Positions 1 to 8,188 of a stretch of DNA of 22,136 nucleotides are shown here, one piece after another (the stretch's first letter is position 1; the number at the start of each line of letters is the position of its first letter). The stretch comes from Bacillota bacterium (lineage in GTDB: Bacteria > Bacillota > Clostridia > Lachnospirales > Lachnospiraceae), in assembly GCA_023437715.1 (NCBI GenBank), contig JAEZFK010000015.1, forward strand, positions 1 through 22,136, written 5' to 3'. A model generated the notes under the pieces. The model was not told the DNA's origin, searched no databases, and saw only the letters and a list, made by a program, of their open reading frames with translations. Position numbers and translations under genes: made by a program.

Positions 1-82
1 TCTCTACTTCATTTTTGTGTTTTTTTTCAGCAGAAATAATATCTTTTTCTTTTTTTAGATTCTTTTTATTCTTACTTCCCAT
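1..82 (-). CDS. Start of an unrecognised protein (cut by window edge)
   Basis: Only the first 27 codons are visible, reading leftwards from an ATG at 82-80. The start is supported by a GGTGAT ribosome binding site on the minus strand at 91-86 and a TATAAT box at 104-99. The visible peptide begins MGSKNKKNLKKEKD and is very rich in lysine, glutamate and asparagine, with no hydrophobic segment yet. This would fit a cytoplasmic N-terminal tail of a membrane protein or a small basic protein, but nothing allows a family call. It is transcribed divergently from the deacetylase gene on the right. Confidence 0.55.
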   Translation of the reverse strand, partial: MGSKNKKNLKKEKDIISAEKKHKNEVE

Positions 83-98
83 ACTATCACCTTAATTA

Positions 99-127
99 AT
101 TATATCTTATTTAGTAGAAAAAAGAAA
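99..127 (-). promoter_or_regulatory. Promoter of the leftward gene
   Basis: On the minus strand a perfect TATAAT lies at 104-99, about 17 bases ahead of the ATG at 82. A 17-bp spacer leads to a poor -35 candidate, TTTCTT, at 127-122. The -10 box is convincing and the -35 is not. Confidence 0.5.
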
Positions 128-166
128 CAAACAAGTGGCTTTTTGTGTAAACAAAATGTTTCTTTT
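120..166. repeat. Nested inverted repeat between divergent genes
   Basis: A 10-bp perfect inverted repeat (AAAAGAAACA at 120-129, TGTTTCTTTT at 157-166) encloses a second inverted repeat (TTTTGT at 141-146, ACAAAA at 151-156, 4-base centre GTAA). It lies between the promoters of the leftward gene and the deacetylase gene and covers the -35 area of the former. It could be an operator or a hairpin. Base composition alone can also produce such A/T repeats. Confidence 0.35.
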
Positions 167-181
167 CAATGATTAAAAAGA

Positions 182-210
182 TAGAATATAATTAAAATTT
201 TTGATATACT
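182..210 (+). promoter_or_regulatory. Extended -10 promoter of the deacetylase gene
   Basis: TAGAAT at 182-187, a 17-bp spacer, and TATACT at 205-210 preceded by TGA (extended -10). The start codon follows at 230, with GGTGA as ribosome binding site at 221-225. Confidence 0.65.
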
Positions 211-229
211 AGTATAGAAAGGTGAATAT

Positions 230-1549
230 ATGAAAAATATTAATTTAGCAGTTTTATCTAAAAGAAGTAAAAAAAAGAAGAATAGAATAATTATATGTAT
301 CTTATTATTTTTTGTACTTGCAATTACGGCAACTGGGTATTTATATTCTTCATATAATAAAAAACAAAAATCAGAAAAACTAAAAGAAATTATCTTAGCT
401 AATGAAGAGAAGTTAGTTAATTCTATTAAAACTAATTATGGTAGTAATGTTATTACAACTAAGGAAACATCAATATATTCACTTATAAATGGTGAATATG
501 TTGATGTTGGAACTTTAGCATCAGGTGTCAAATTAAAACTAGGGGAAATAGAAATAGACAAAGATACTTTATATTTTCCTACGATAAACTTTAATAATAT
601 ATATTATGTTAATTATACTGATGTAAAACCGCAGATTAGTTCTGATTTAGCAGAGCAAACGCCTCGTTATAAAAAGTATGTACCTTTTAATAAGAACATT
701 GTCACTAATAATATTACAAAGCTATATAGTGATGGAAATCTTATGTATTCAATTCCTGAAGCAATTAATGCCCCAGTTTATAAAATTGATGGGGATAGAT
801 ATTATATTGAATACAATAATGCTTTATACTATGCATTAAAAAGTGAAATAGATAGTATTATAGATAATCAAAATAGTAATACTGAAGTTACTACAGGCAT
901 TGCAACTATTGCATATCATTTTTTCTATAAAGACGGTGAGTGGAGTAGTTGTGCACAAATTATTTGTACCTCCGAATCTTTATTTAGAAAGCAATTAGAT
1001 TATCTAAAAAAGAATGATTATTTTACTCCTACAATGAGTGAGTTTGAAGACTGGATAGATGGGAGAATAAATCTTCCTAAGAAAACTGTTATGATAACAA
1101 TAGATGATGGTTGGAAGACGGAACTTGGTGTTGAAATACTTAATGAATACAAAATGAATGCAACATTGTTTTTAATAACAAGCCAATATCCTGCAACGTT
1201 AGCGTGGGGTACTGTAGAAGCAGCATCACATTCTGACAATCTGCATAATAGAGGAGATTGCCCAACAGGACAAGGTGGTGGAATTCAGTGCTTAAAAGAA
1301 AGTATTTTATTAGATGATCTTTCTTTATCTAGATCAAAATTAAATAATACTACTGCATTCTGTTATCCTTTTTATGAATATAACGAATACTCTATTTCTA
1401 TTCTTAAGAAGGCCGGATTTACAATGGCTTTTGCTGGAATGTATTCAAATGGTTCTTTAAAAATGCATAGAGGAGATAACAAATTTAAAATACCAAGAGT
1501 TACTTTTTTATATGATACTGATGTAAATGATTTAAAGGGAATATTATAA
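230..1549 (+). CDS. Membrane-anchored NodB-type polysaccharide deacetylase
   Basis: 439 residues. A short lysine-rich cytoplasmic tail is followed by one membrane segment (about residues 20-40), so the body faces outward. Residues about 50-210 look like small beta-rich SH3-like modules (inference). The C-terminal part, from about 223, is a NodB-homology domain: TIDDGW at 290-295 is the metal/catalytic Asp motif, HSDNLH at 334-339 is the metal-binding His pair with the HSxxLH spacing typical of PgaB/IcaB enzymes, CYPF at 378-381 replaces the usual RxPY/F motif, and KIPRV lies near the C-terminus. Known members remove N-acetyl groups from GlcNAc in peptidoglycan or exopolysaccharide (PNAG). Placed at the edge of a glycan locus with its own promoter, it probably edits the secreted polymer or the wall. 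The missing Arg of motif 3 is unusual, so the substrate is uncertain. Confidence 0.85.
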   Translation: MKNINLAVLSKRSKKKKNRIIICILLFFVLAITATGYLYSSYNKKQKSEKLKEIILANEEKLVNSIKTNYGSNVITTKETSIYSLINGEYVDVGTLASGVKLKLGEIEIDKDTLYFPTINFNNIYYVNYTDVKPQISSDLAEQTPRYKKYVPFNKNIVTNNITKLYSDGNLMYSIPEAINAPVYKIDGDRYYIEYNNALYYALKSEIDSIIDNQNSNTEVTTGIATIAYHFFYKDGEWSSCAQIICTSESLFRKQLDYLKKNDYFTPTMSEFEDWIDGRINLPKKTVMITIDDGWKTELGVEILNEYKMNATLFLITSQYPATLAWGTVEAASHSDNLHNRGDCPTGQGGGIQCLKESILLDDLSLSRSKLNNTTAFCYPFYEYNEYSISILKKAGFTMAFAGMYSNGSLKMHRGDNKFKIPRVTFLYDTDVNDLKGIL

Positions 1550-1564
1550 AAAAATGATAAAATG

Positions 1565-1593
1565 TAGAAAAAAAGTGTTTCTTTTGCTATAAT
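1565..1593 (+). promoter_or_regulatory. Extended -10 promoter
   Basis: TAGAAA at 1565-1570, 17-bp spacer, TATAAT at 1588-1593 preceded by TGC. It drives the double-domain glycosyltransferase at 1634. Confidence 0.7.
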
Positions 1594-1633
1594 TGATTTA
1601 GTATTTATTTTTATGTAAGGTAGGGGGATTTTT

Positions 1634-3292
1634 ATGAAGAAAATTTTGATAGGTACACCAATAAAGCAAAAAGAGACAATTTTAAAAGAATTTTTGAAAT
1701 CTTTGCTAAAAATCAAACTTAATGGTTATGAAATACATTACTATTTTGTTGATGATAATACAGATGATAAATCATCAAAATTATTAGAAAATTTTCAAAA
1801 ACAAAATAGTAATGTGAAAATAGAAAAATCAGTTTCTTTTGGATATGCAACTAACGAAAAATATGTATGCGATGATGTTCACCAATGGAAAAAAGGACTT
1901 ATTAATAGAATAATTTCTTTTAAAAATGACATTATAAGTTATGCTGATAAAGAAAATTTTGATTATTTGTTTTTTATAGATTCTGATATCCTAATTAATC
2001 CTATTACAATTAAGCATTTAATTGATAGAAATGTTGAAATTGTTTCGAATGTTTTTTGGACATCTTGGAATCCAGGTGAACGTTTAACACCGCAAGTGTG
2101 GCTTCAAGATGAAAGTTCTATGGTTATTAGAAATTGGGATAGAAGTTTTACTAAAGAAGAAATAAATCAAAAAGAAATTGATTTTATCGCAAAATTAAAA
2201 ATACCTGGTATTTATGAAGTTGGTGGATTGGGCGCATGTACATTAATCTCAAAAAGTGCAATTAAAAAAGGCGTCAATTTTTCACTTATTCCTAATATTT
2301 CTTTTTGGGGCGAAGATAGACATTTTTGTATTAGAGCTTCAGTTTTAGGTATTAAATTGTATGTGGATACTGTTTATCCAGCATATCACATATACAGAGA
2401 AGAGTATTTAAATGGTGTTTCAAATTATTTAAAAAATGGTTTTGATCCAAACACTTTTATCTATAATTCTTTTGATGTTCCTGTAACAAAAAAAATGATG
2501 AAAAAGATGTCAAAAATAACAAATGTTGTTGGTCGAATCAAAAAAATTGTAAATAATTATAGAAAAAATAAATTTTTAAAGAAAAGAATAATAAAAGACA
2601 AACACAGTATTACATTATCAATGATTGTTAAAAATGAAGAGCATAGGTATTTAAAAAGAATGCTTGAGGAAACTTTAGATTATGTTGACAACTATGTCAT
2701 AATCGATGATGCTAGTACAGATGGTACTGTTAAACTTTGTGAGAAAATATTGAAAGATAAAAATCACAAAATTATAGTAAATGAGACAAGTATGTTTTCT
2801 AATGAATATAAATTAAGAAAAAAACAATGGGATGAAACAATAAATACAGACCCCGACTTTATTTTATTTTTAGATGCAGATGAAATTTTTGAAAATGAAA
2901 TAGTCGATAAAATAGATTACTTATTAAAAAATGATGAAATCGATACATATTGTTTTAGATTATATGATATGTGGGATGAAAAAAATTATAGAGAAGATGA
3001 ATACTGGAATGCTCACTCAATATATAGACCATTTTTGATAAGATATCAACCTAACTTCAAATACAAATTTTTGAAAAAAAACCAACATTGTGGTAGAATG
3101 CCATATAATGTTACAAATTTAAATACTGTAAATAGTGAAATAAGAATAAAACATTATGGTTGGGCAGATGCAAATTATAGAAAAGCAAAATATGAAAGAT
3201 ATATGCTATTAGATCCTGAAGGAAAAGATGGTTCATTAGAGCAATATAAGTCAATAATGGATGAGAATCCTATTTTGAAAGAATTTAAATAA
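1634..3292 (+). CDS. Two-domain (tandem GT-A) glycosyltransferase
   Basis: 552 residues with a strong ribosome binding site (AAGGTAGGGGG) just upstream. Two glycosyltransferase-like domains are visible. The first (about residues 1-300) starts with a KKILIGTPIK strand, has the DxD motif FIDSD with Asp116 and Asp118, and a GEDRHFCIRA stretch like that of GT-A enzymes of the Anp1/GT62-like type. The second (about 325-552) is a GT2-type domain starting LSMIVKNEEH, with IDDASTDGT and a second DxD, LDADE, with Asp414 and Asp416. No membrane segment is seen, so it probably works at the inner membrane face on nucleotide sugars. Two catalytic centres in one chain suggest it adds two sugars of the repeat unit in succession, or that one domain is regulatory. 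It has its own promoter and a hairpin at its stop codon, so it is likely a single-gene transcript. Confidence 0.85.
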   Translation: MKKILIGTPIKQKETILKEFLKSLLKIKLNGYEIHYYFVDDNTDDKSSKLLENFQKQNSNVKIEKSVSFGYATNEKYVCDDVHQWKKGLINRIISFKNDIISYADKENFDYLFFIDSDILINPITIKHLIDRNVEIVSNVFWTSWNPGERLTPQVWLQDESSMVIRNWDRSFTKEEINQKEIDFIAKLKIPGIYEVGGLGACTLISKSAIKKGVNFSLIPNISFWGEDRHFCIRASVLGIKLYVDTVYPAYHIYREEYLNGVSNYLKNGFDPNTFIYNSFDVPVTKKMMKKMSKITNVVGRIKKIVNNYRKNKFLKKRIIKDKHSITLSMIVKNEEHRYLKRMLEETLDYVDNYVIIDDASTDGTVKLCEKILKDKNHKIIVNETSMFSNEYKLRKKQWDETINTDPDFILFLDADEIFENEIVDKIDYLLKNDEIDTYCFRLYDMWDEKNYREDEYWNAHSIYRPFLIRYQPNFKYKFLKKNQHCGRMPYNVTNLNTVNSEIRIKHYGWADANYRKAKYERYMLLDPEGKDGSLEQYKSIMDENPILKEFK

Positions 3293-3315
3293 ACAAATTT
3301 TATATTTGTTTATTT
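3287..3315 (+). terminator. AT-only hairpin overlapping the stop codon, possible weak terminator
   Basis: A perfect 12-bp inverted repeat (3287-3298 with 3304-3315, 5-base loop) contains the TAA stop at 3290-3292. The stem has only one G-C pair and the T tract after it is short, so termination strength is doubtful. It sits just ahead of the next promoter. Confidence 0.45.
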
Positions 3316-3324
3316 TAATAATGG

Positions 3325-3353
3325 TAGAAAATAGTTAAAAATTTTGTTATAAT
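3325..3353 (+). promoter_or_regulatory. Extended -10 promoter of the flippase operon
   Basis: TAGAAA at 3325-3330, 17-bp spacer, TATAAT at 3348-3353 preceded by TGT. It precedes the flippase start at 3384, with AGAAGGTGA as ribosome binding site. Confidence 0.7.
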
Positions 3354-3383
3354 TATACATGTACAAAATATAGAAGGTGAATT

Positions 3384-4835
3384 ATGAAAAAAAGTGTGCT
3401 TAAGAACTATTTCTACAATATTTTTTATGAAATAGTCACTTTATTTACTCCAATAATAACCATACCTTTTTTAACAAGAGTAATAGGTCCAACTGGGTTA
3501 GGTATTAATACGTTTACTGAGTCTGTTGTATCTTGGTTTATTCTTTTTGCAATGTTGGGAATTCGAACATATGGTAGCAAAGAGACAGCTAAATTAAATA
3601 ATGATCGTGAAAAAAGATCGAAATTTTTCTGCGAACTTGTTTTTTTTCAGTTCATTTCTTTTATTTTAATGATAATTTTATACTATGCTATTTTTAGTTC
3701 CCTTAATACAGATTATAGAATGTTCTATTTGGTTAAGGGTTTAATTATTCTTTCAACTGCGTTTGATATAACATGGCTTTACTCAGGTTTAGAAAATTTC
3801 AAACAAATAACATTCAGAAATTTGTTTGTTAAAATTTTAAATATAGTTTTAATATTAACGCTATTAAAAACAAGCGATGATTTGTTATTAATGATGATAA
3901 TAAATTTGAGCACCACTTTTTTAGGGTTTATAATTATGTGGTTTAGTATTAAAAAATATGTAGATTTAATTAAAATTAGAATTAAAGATGCTTTAAGCCA
4001 TTGGAAGTCTATTTTCCAATTCTTTATTCCTCAGTTATCAATGGGAATATATTCTTCTTTAGATCAAACAATGATAGGAATATTTTCACCAAACGTTGCT
4101 GATGTAGGATTTTATGGACAAGCTCAAAAATTTGTTAAAATGTTTATGTTTGTAAATACTTCTTTAAGTACAGTTATGATGCCAAGAATTGTGAGTTTAA
4201 GGGCTGAAAATAATGAAGAACTGGCAAAAAAATATATTATAAGTTCATTTAATATGAGTTTATATTTAGGAATAGGCATGATGATTGGATTGGCCTCTAT
4301 AGCGATGTTCTTTGTACCTTGGTTCATGGGAAATGATTTTTATGATGTTGGTCCATTAATGATTGCAATTTCTCCAATAATATTGTTTATTTCCTTAACA
4401 ACTGTTTTAGGAAGTCAATATTTGATTCCATTTGAAAAAATTAAATTTTACAGTAAAAGCGTTACATTGGGTTGCATAATAAATGTTGTATTAAATTTAA
4501 TTTTAATTCCATTTTTTGGGGCAATTGGTGCTTCTATAGCTTCGGTAGTTGCTGAGATGTCTGTATTTTTAGTACAATTTAAATTGTCAAGAAATGATAT
4601 TAAATTTACCGCAGTAAGGAAAAATCTATTTCAATTTGCTTTTTCAGGAATTTTGATGGGTATTGTTGTTGTCTTGATAGGTTTGAATTTTAAATTATGT
4701 ATTCTTACTAATTTGATGCAAGTGTTTGCTGGAATATTTGTTTATGGCTCTGTACTATTTTTACTTGGAAACAAAGTACAAATTGAAGTTTTTAAAGAAT
4801 TTAAAAATATATTTAAGAAAGTTATAAGTAGGTGA
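3384..4835 (+). CDS. wzx: Oligosaccharide flippase, Wzx type (MOP superfamily)
   Basis: 483 residues, hydrophobic throughout, with roughly 12-14 membrane segments. The opening stretch (NYFYNIFYEIVTLFTPIIT, then PFLTRVIGPTGLGINTF and GIRTYGSKETA) is typical of polysaccharide flippases of Gram-positive capsule loci. These export undecaprenyl-diphosphate-linked repeat units across the cytoplasmic membrane. It is the first gene of an operon with the UDP-GlcNAc epimerase and a GT2. Its TGA stop at 4833-4835 overlaps the ribosome binding site (AGGTGA) of the next gene, which starts at 4840, so the two are probably translationally coupled. A run of eight T lies within the gene near 3640. The gene symbol is by function; sequence drift in this family makes the name generic. 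Confidence 0.9.
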   Translation: MKKSVLKNYFYNIFYEIVTLFTPIITIPFLTRVIGPTGLGINTFTESVVSWFILFAMLGIRTYGSKETAKLNNDREKRSKFFCELVFFQFISFILMIILYYAIFSSLNTDYRMFYLVKGLIILSTAFDITWLYSGLENFKQITFRNLFVKILNIVLILTLLKTSDDLLLMMIINLSTTFLGFIIMWFSIKKYVDLIKIRIKDALSHWKSIFQFFIPQLSMGIYSSLDQTMIGIFSPNVADVGFYGQAQKFVKMFMFVNTSLSTVMMPRIVSLRAENNEELAKKYIISSFNMSLYLGIGMMIGLASIAMFFVPWFMGNDFYDVGPLMIAISPIILFISLTTVLGSQYLIPFEKIKFYSKSVTLGCIINVVLNLILIPFFGAIGASIASVVAEMSVFLVQFKLSRNDIKFTAVRKNLFQFAFSGILMGIVVVLIGLNFKLCILTNLMQVFAGIFVYGSVLFLLGNKVQIEVFKEFKNIFKKVISR

Positions 4836-4839
4836 AATT

Positions 4840-5949
4840 ATGATTAAAGTTATGACAATTTTTGGAACAAGGCCAGAAGCTATTAAGATGGCTCCATTGG
4901 TAAAAGAACTTAAAAAAAGAAAAGAAATAGAAACTATTGTTTGCATTACAGCTCAGCATAGAGAAATGCTGGATCAAGTTTTAGAGACTTTTGAAATAAA
5001 ACCTGATTACGATTTAAATATAATGAAGCAAGGGCAAACGCTTGGCGAAATAACTACTAGAGCTTTGAATGGTTTAGAAGAAGTAATAAAAAAAGAATTG
5101 CCAAATATAGTTTTGGTTCATGGCGATACAACAACAACTTTTGCCGGTGCATTAGCAGCTTTTTATAATCAAATTGCTATTGGACACGTAGAAGCTGGAT
5201 TAAGAACATTTGATAAATATTCACCATATCCTGAAGAAATGAATAGACAAATGGTTAGCTGTATGTCTGATATGAATTTTGCTCCTACTAAATTGAGCTC
5301 ACAAAACTTAATTAATGAAGGAAGAAATAAGAATTCCATTTATATAACTGGTAACACTGCAATAGATGCAATGAGTACTACAGTAGATAAAAATTATAAA
5401 AATGAAATTTTTGATTGGGTTGGTTCAAACAGGATGATTTTGTTAACAGCTCATAGAAGAGAAAATTTAGGAGATCCAATGAGGAATATTTTTAAAGCTA
5501 TTAAAAGAATAACAGAAGAATTTAATGATGTTAGAGTTGTTTACCCAATTCATTTAAATCCAAAAGTTAGAGATATAGCCAACGAAATTTTTAATGGTTG
5601 TGATAAAATAAAATTAATTGAACCTCTAGAAGTGTTTGATTTCCATAATTTTCAAAATAAGTCTTATATTATTTTAACTGATAGTGGTGGAATACAAGAA
5701 GAAGCACCTTCATTGGGAAAACCTGTTTTGGTTTTGAGAGATAATACTGAAAGACCTGAAGGAATAGAAGCTGGAACATTAAAATTAGTAGGAACTAAAG
5801 AAGAAACAATTTATCTAGAAACAAAGGAACTTTTAATTAATAAAGAAGCTTACAAAAAAATGAGTACTGCATCTAATCCTTATGGAGATGGCCATGCTAG
5901 TGAGCGAATTGTTGATGCAATAATAGAAAAATTTAAAAATTATGAGTAA
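4840..5949 (+). CDS. wecB: UDP-N-acetylglucosamine 2-epimerase (non-hydrolysing)
   Basis: 369 residues, the normal family length. Motifs are all in place: GTRPEAIKMAPL at 9-20, HGDTTTT with Asp96, HVEAGLRT with Glu118, TAHRREN with His205, and DSGGIQEEAP with Ser282-Gly284 and Glu287/Glu288 binding the UDP part. The enzyme interconverts UDP-GlcNAc and UDP-ManNAc in the cytoplasm (WecB/MnaA family). Here it most likely supplies UDP-ManNAc for the repeat unit or for a teichoic-acid-like linkage. No UDP-ManNAc dehydrogenase lies beside it, so ManNAc rather than ManNAcA is the expected product. The start at 4840 is set by the AGGTGA ribosome binding site inside the end of the flippase gene. mnaA is an equally valid name. 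Confidence 0.95.
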   Translation: MIKVMTIFGTRPEAIKMAPLVKELKKRKEIETIVCITAQHREMLDQVLETFEIKPDYDLNIMKQGQTLGEITTRALNGLEEVIKKELPNIVLVHGDTTTTFAGALAAFYNQIAIGHVEAGLRTFDKYSPYPEEMNRQMVSCMSDMNFAPTKLSSQNLINEGRNKNSIYITGNTAIDAMSTTVDKNYKNEIFDWVGSNRMILLTAHRRENLGDPMRNIFKAIKRITEEFNDVRVVYPIHLNPKVRDIANEIFNGCDKIKLIEPLEVFDFHNFQNKSYIILTDSGGIQEEAPSLGKPVLVLRDNTERPEGIEAGTLKLVGTKEETIYLETKELLINKEAYKKMSTASNPYGDGHASERIVDAIIEKFKNYE

Positions 5950-6907
5950 AGAAAATATGCCGAAAATTAGTGTTATTGTTCCTGTTTATAATGTAGAACA
6001 ATATTTAGAAAAGTGTTTAGATAGTTTAATAAATCAAACACTTAAAGATATTGAAATAATTTTAGTAAATGATGGTAGTACTGATAATTCATATAATATT
6101 ATGAAATCTTATCGTGAAAAGAATAAAGATAAAATAATTTGCTTAACCAAAGAAAATGGTGGTCAAGCAACAGCTAGAAACATGGCATTAAAAGTTGCTC
6201 GGGGAGAGTATGTTACCTTTGTCGATAGCGATGATTGGATAGATTTAAACATGTTGAAAAGCATGTTTGATATTGCTAAAAAAGATGATTTGGACATAGT
6301 TAGCTGTGCTTCTGCTACAGTGAAGAGCGATGAAATTAGAAAGATTGAAAAAATAGTTACAAGTGATAGTGATTTAAAAGATTACGTTTTAAATGAAATA
6401 GGACCGTGCCAAAAAATAGTGAAAATTTCTATTTTAAAAGAAAATAATATTAGTTTTCCTAATATAAGAGCCTATGAAGATATCGCGATTATTCCTTCTT
6501 TAATACTATACACAAATAAAATAAAACATATTGATAAAGTGTACTATTATTACTATATACGTGATGGATCAACAATGAAACAAACAAAATATAGTGATAA
6601 ATTAGAACAAATTTTTTTCTCATTAATGCACTTGGAAGATGCTTTTATAAAAGAGGAAAAATATAACGAGTATAGAAACGAGTTAGAATACATACATATA
6701 GAACACTTGCTTCACGCAGCTTCATTAAGATTTTTTGCATTTGACAACTATAAAGAAAATATAAAAAAAGTAGTAGATATTATGAAAAAAAAATATCCAC
6801 ATTGGCGTAAAAACAAGTACTATAAAAAGCAAACTTTTAATTATAAAATGGTATGCAATTTATTTTATTTGCAGCAATATGCGTTATTAAAATTACTTTT
6901 AAAATAA
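5942..6907 (+). CDS. GT2 family glycosyltransferase
   Basis: 321 residues. The N-terminal GT-A domain shows KISVIVPVYNVEQYLEKC, NDGSTD at 43-48 and the metal-binding VDSDDW around Asp95-Asp98. The C-terminal third is basic and tyrosine-rich without clear membrane segments. It probably transfers one sugar to the lipid-linked repeat on the cytoplasmic side. It overlaps the epimerase gene by 8 bases and has no clear ribosome binding site at 5942, so it may rely on coupling. A second ATG at 5957 (giving MPKISVIV) is an alternative start. A run of nine A at 6785-6793 is a possible slippage site. It resembles the protein at 9707-10675 along its whole length, so the two are paralogues with probably different acceptor or donor. 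Confidence 0.88.
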   Translation: MSKENMPKISVIVPVYNVEQYLEKCLDSLINQTLKDIEIILVNDGSTDNSYNIMKSYREKNKDKIICLTKENGGQATARNMALKVARGEYVTFVDSDDWIDLNMLKSMFDIAKKDDLDIVSCASATVKSDEIRKIEKIVTSDSDLKDYVLNEIGPCQKIVKISILKENNISFPNIRAYEDIAIIPSLILYTNKIKHIDKVYYYYYIRDGSTMKQTKYSDKLEQIFFSLMHLEDAFIKEEKYNEYRNELEYIHIEHLLHAASLRFFAFDNYKENIKKVVDIMKKKYPHWRKNKYYKKQTFNYKMVCNLFYLQQYALLKLLLK

Positions 6908-6923
6908 AAAAACTTATATATTG

Positions 6924-6952
6924 TAGAAAAAAAACATTACTTTTGCTATAAT
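6924..6952 (+). promoter_or_regulatory. Extended -10 promoter of the GT4/polymerase operon
   Basis: TAGAAA at 6924-6929, 17-bp spacer, TATAAT at 6947-6952 preceded by TGC. AGGAGG at 6989-6994 then serves the start at 7001. Confidence 0.7.
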
Positions 6953-6974
6953 GAATATAGACAGTAATGTTTTT
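6930..6974. repeat. 11-bp inverted repeat embracing the promoter
   Basis: AAAAACATTAC at 6930-6940 and its perfect complement GTAATGTTTTT at 6964-6974 enclose the -10 box and the expected transcript start (about 6959). Only the right arm would be in the RNA, so this would act on DNA, for example as a paired operator. Confidence 0.4.
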
Positions 6975-7000
6975 ATTATGAGAATATTAGGAGGCACAAA

Positions 7001-8188
7001 ATGGATTTAAAGACAAAAAGCAAAAAAAATGTATTATTTGTTGTTGATGAAAGAAGAATGGGTGGAGTATCAGTTCTTTTGGAAGATATGATGAATATGA
7101 TAGATTTGAATAAATACAATATTGACATTTTGTCATTACACAATAATGGAGAGATGCTAGAAAACTTGCCAAAAGGGGTCAATTTAATATTCGGAACTCC
7201 TTATTTTGATGCAGTTGATTTTACTTATCAAGAAGTCATTAAAAAGCATAACTTTAATTTATTATTGAAGAAAATACAAATAGTATTTGATATGAAAACT
7301 AATAATATAGGAAAGAGAATCATAAGAGAAAGAAAAAAAATACTTAATAAGAAATATGATGTTGAAATAGCTTTTAAAGATGGATTTACTGCATTATTTA
7401 CAGGTTTTGGTGACAGTAAAAAGAAAGTACATTGGCTTCATTATGAGTATAAGAAAACTAACCCAAATGAAAAATATGATGCTTTATTTAAAAGAGTGTT
7501 CCAACTTTTTGATGAAATCGTTGCAGTTTCTAATGGCGTTATGGAAGCATTTAATGCTCTATATAATTTAGAAGAAAAAACACACGTTATTTTTAATTTG
7601 GTTGACACTAACAAGATAATGGAAAAATCAAGAGAAAAATGCGAAGTGAAATTAAACAACGAAGATTTAAACTTTGTTTCAGTCGGTAGATTACATCCAA
7701 TGAAAGGCTATGATAGATTAATTAAGGTAATAAATAGAATAAAAGAAGAAAAAAAATTACCAGATAATTTTATGCTTCGAATATATGGAAATGGTAGTAT
7801 GTTAACAGAACTAAACGAATTGATTAGCAAATTTCAATTAGACACTCATGTAAAATTGATGGGACAAGTTATGAATCCATTTAAATATTTGAAAAATTCT
7901 GATCTATTTATACTTTGCTCAAGCTATGAGCCATTTGGACTTGTTATGGTAGAGGCTATGGCAACAGGTGTTCCAGTTTTGGCAACTGAAAATTCTGCTA
8001 CTAGTAGAATCATCGATAATAAGAAAAATGGTTATATAGTCGAAAATTCTGAACATGGTTTATATACAGGTTTAATATATCTCTTTTCACATTTAGATGA
8101 GCTAGATAAATATAAAAAAAACTTAAAGAATTATAAATATGATAATACTAAAATAATTAAACAGATAGAGGATGTGTTGGACAAATGA
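7001..8188 (+). CDS. GT4 family glycosyltransferase (GT-B fold)
   Basis: 395 residues, usual for the family. The C-terminal nucleotide-sugar binding half is clear: SVGRLHPMKG at 227-236 gives the Arg230/Lys235 pair, and the E-x7-E motif is EPFGLVMVE with Glu310 and Glu318, followed by AMATGVPVLAT. The N-terminal half has the DERRMGGVSVLLEDMMNM acceptor-site stretch. Retaining enzymes of this family extend lipid-linked sugars at the inner membrane face. The start is fixed by a perfect AGGAGG six bases upstream. Its TGA stop forms a 4-base ATGA overlap with the polymerase gene, so the two are coupled and TGA is confirmed as a stop. Confidence 0.92.
   Translation: MDLKTKSKKNVLFVVDERRMGGVSVLLEDMMNMIDLNKYNIDILSLHNNGEMLENLPKGVNLIFGTPYFDAVDFTYQEVIKKHNFNLLLKKIQIVFDMKTNNIGKRIIRERKKILNKKYDVEIAFKDGFTALFTGFGDSKKKVHWLHYEYKKTNPNEKYDALFKRVFQLFDEIVAVSNGVMEAFNALYNLEEKTHVIFNLVDTNKIMEKSREKCEVKLNNEDLNFVSVGRLHPMKGYDRLIKVINRIKEEKKLPDNFMLRIYGNGSMLTELNELISKFQLDTHVKLMGQVMNPFKYLKNSDLFILCSSYEPFGLVMVEAMATGVPVLATENSATSRIIDNKKNGYIVENSEHGLYTGLIYLFSHLDELDKYKKNLKNYKYDNTKIIKQIEDVLDK

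Noticed and set aside
1018..1716. Minus-strand open frames of 70-115 codons opposite the deacetylase and glycosyltransferase genes
   Set aside because: They lie wholly or mostly opposite well supported genes, lack ribosome binding sites and show no recognisable domain. The same holds for the other antisense frames across the window.
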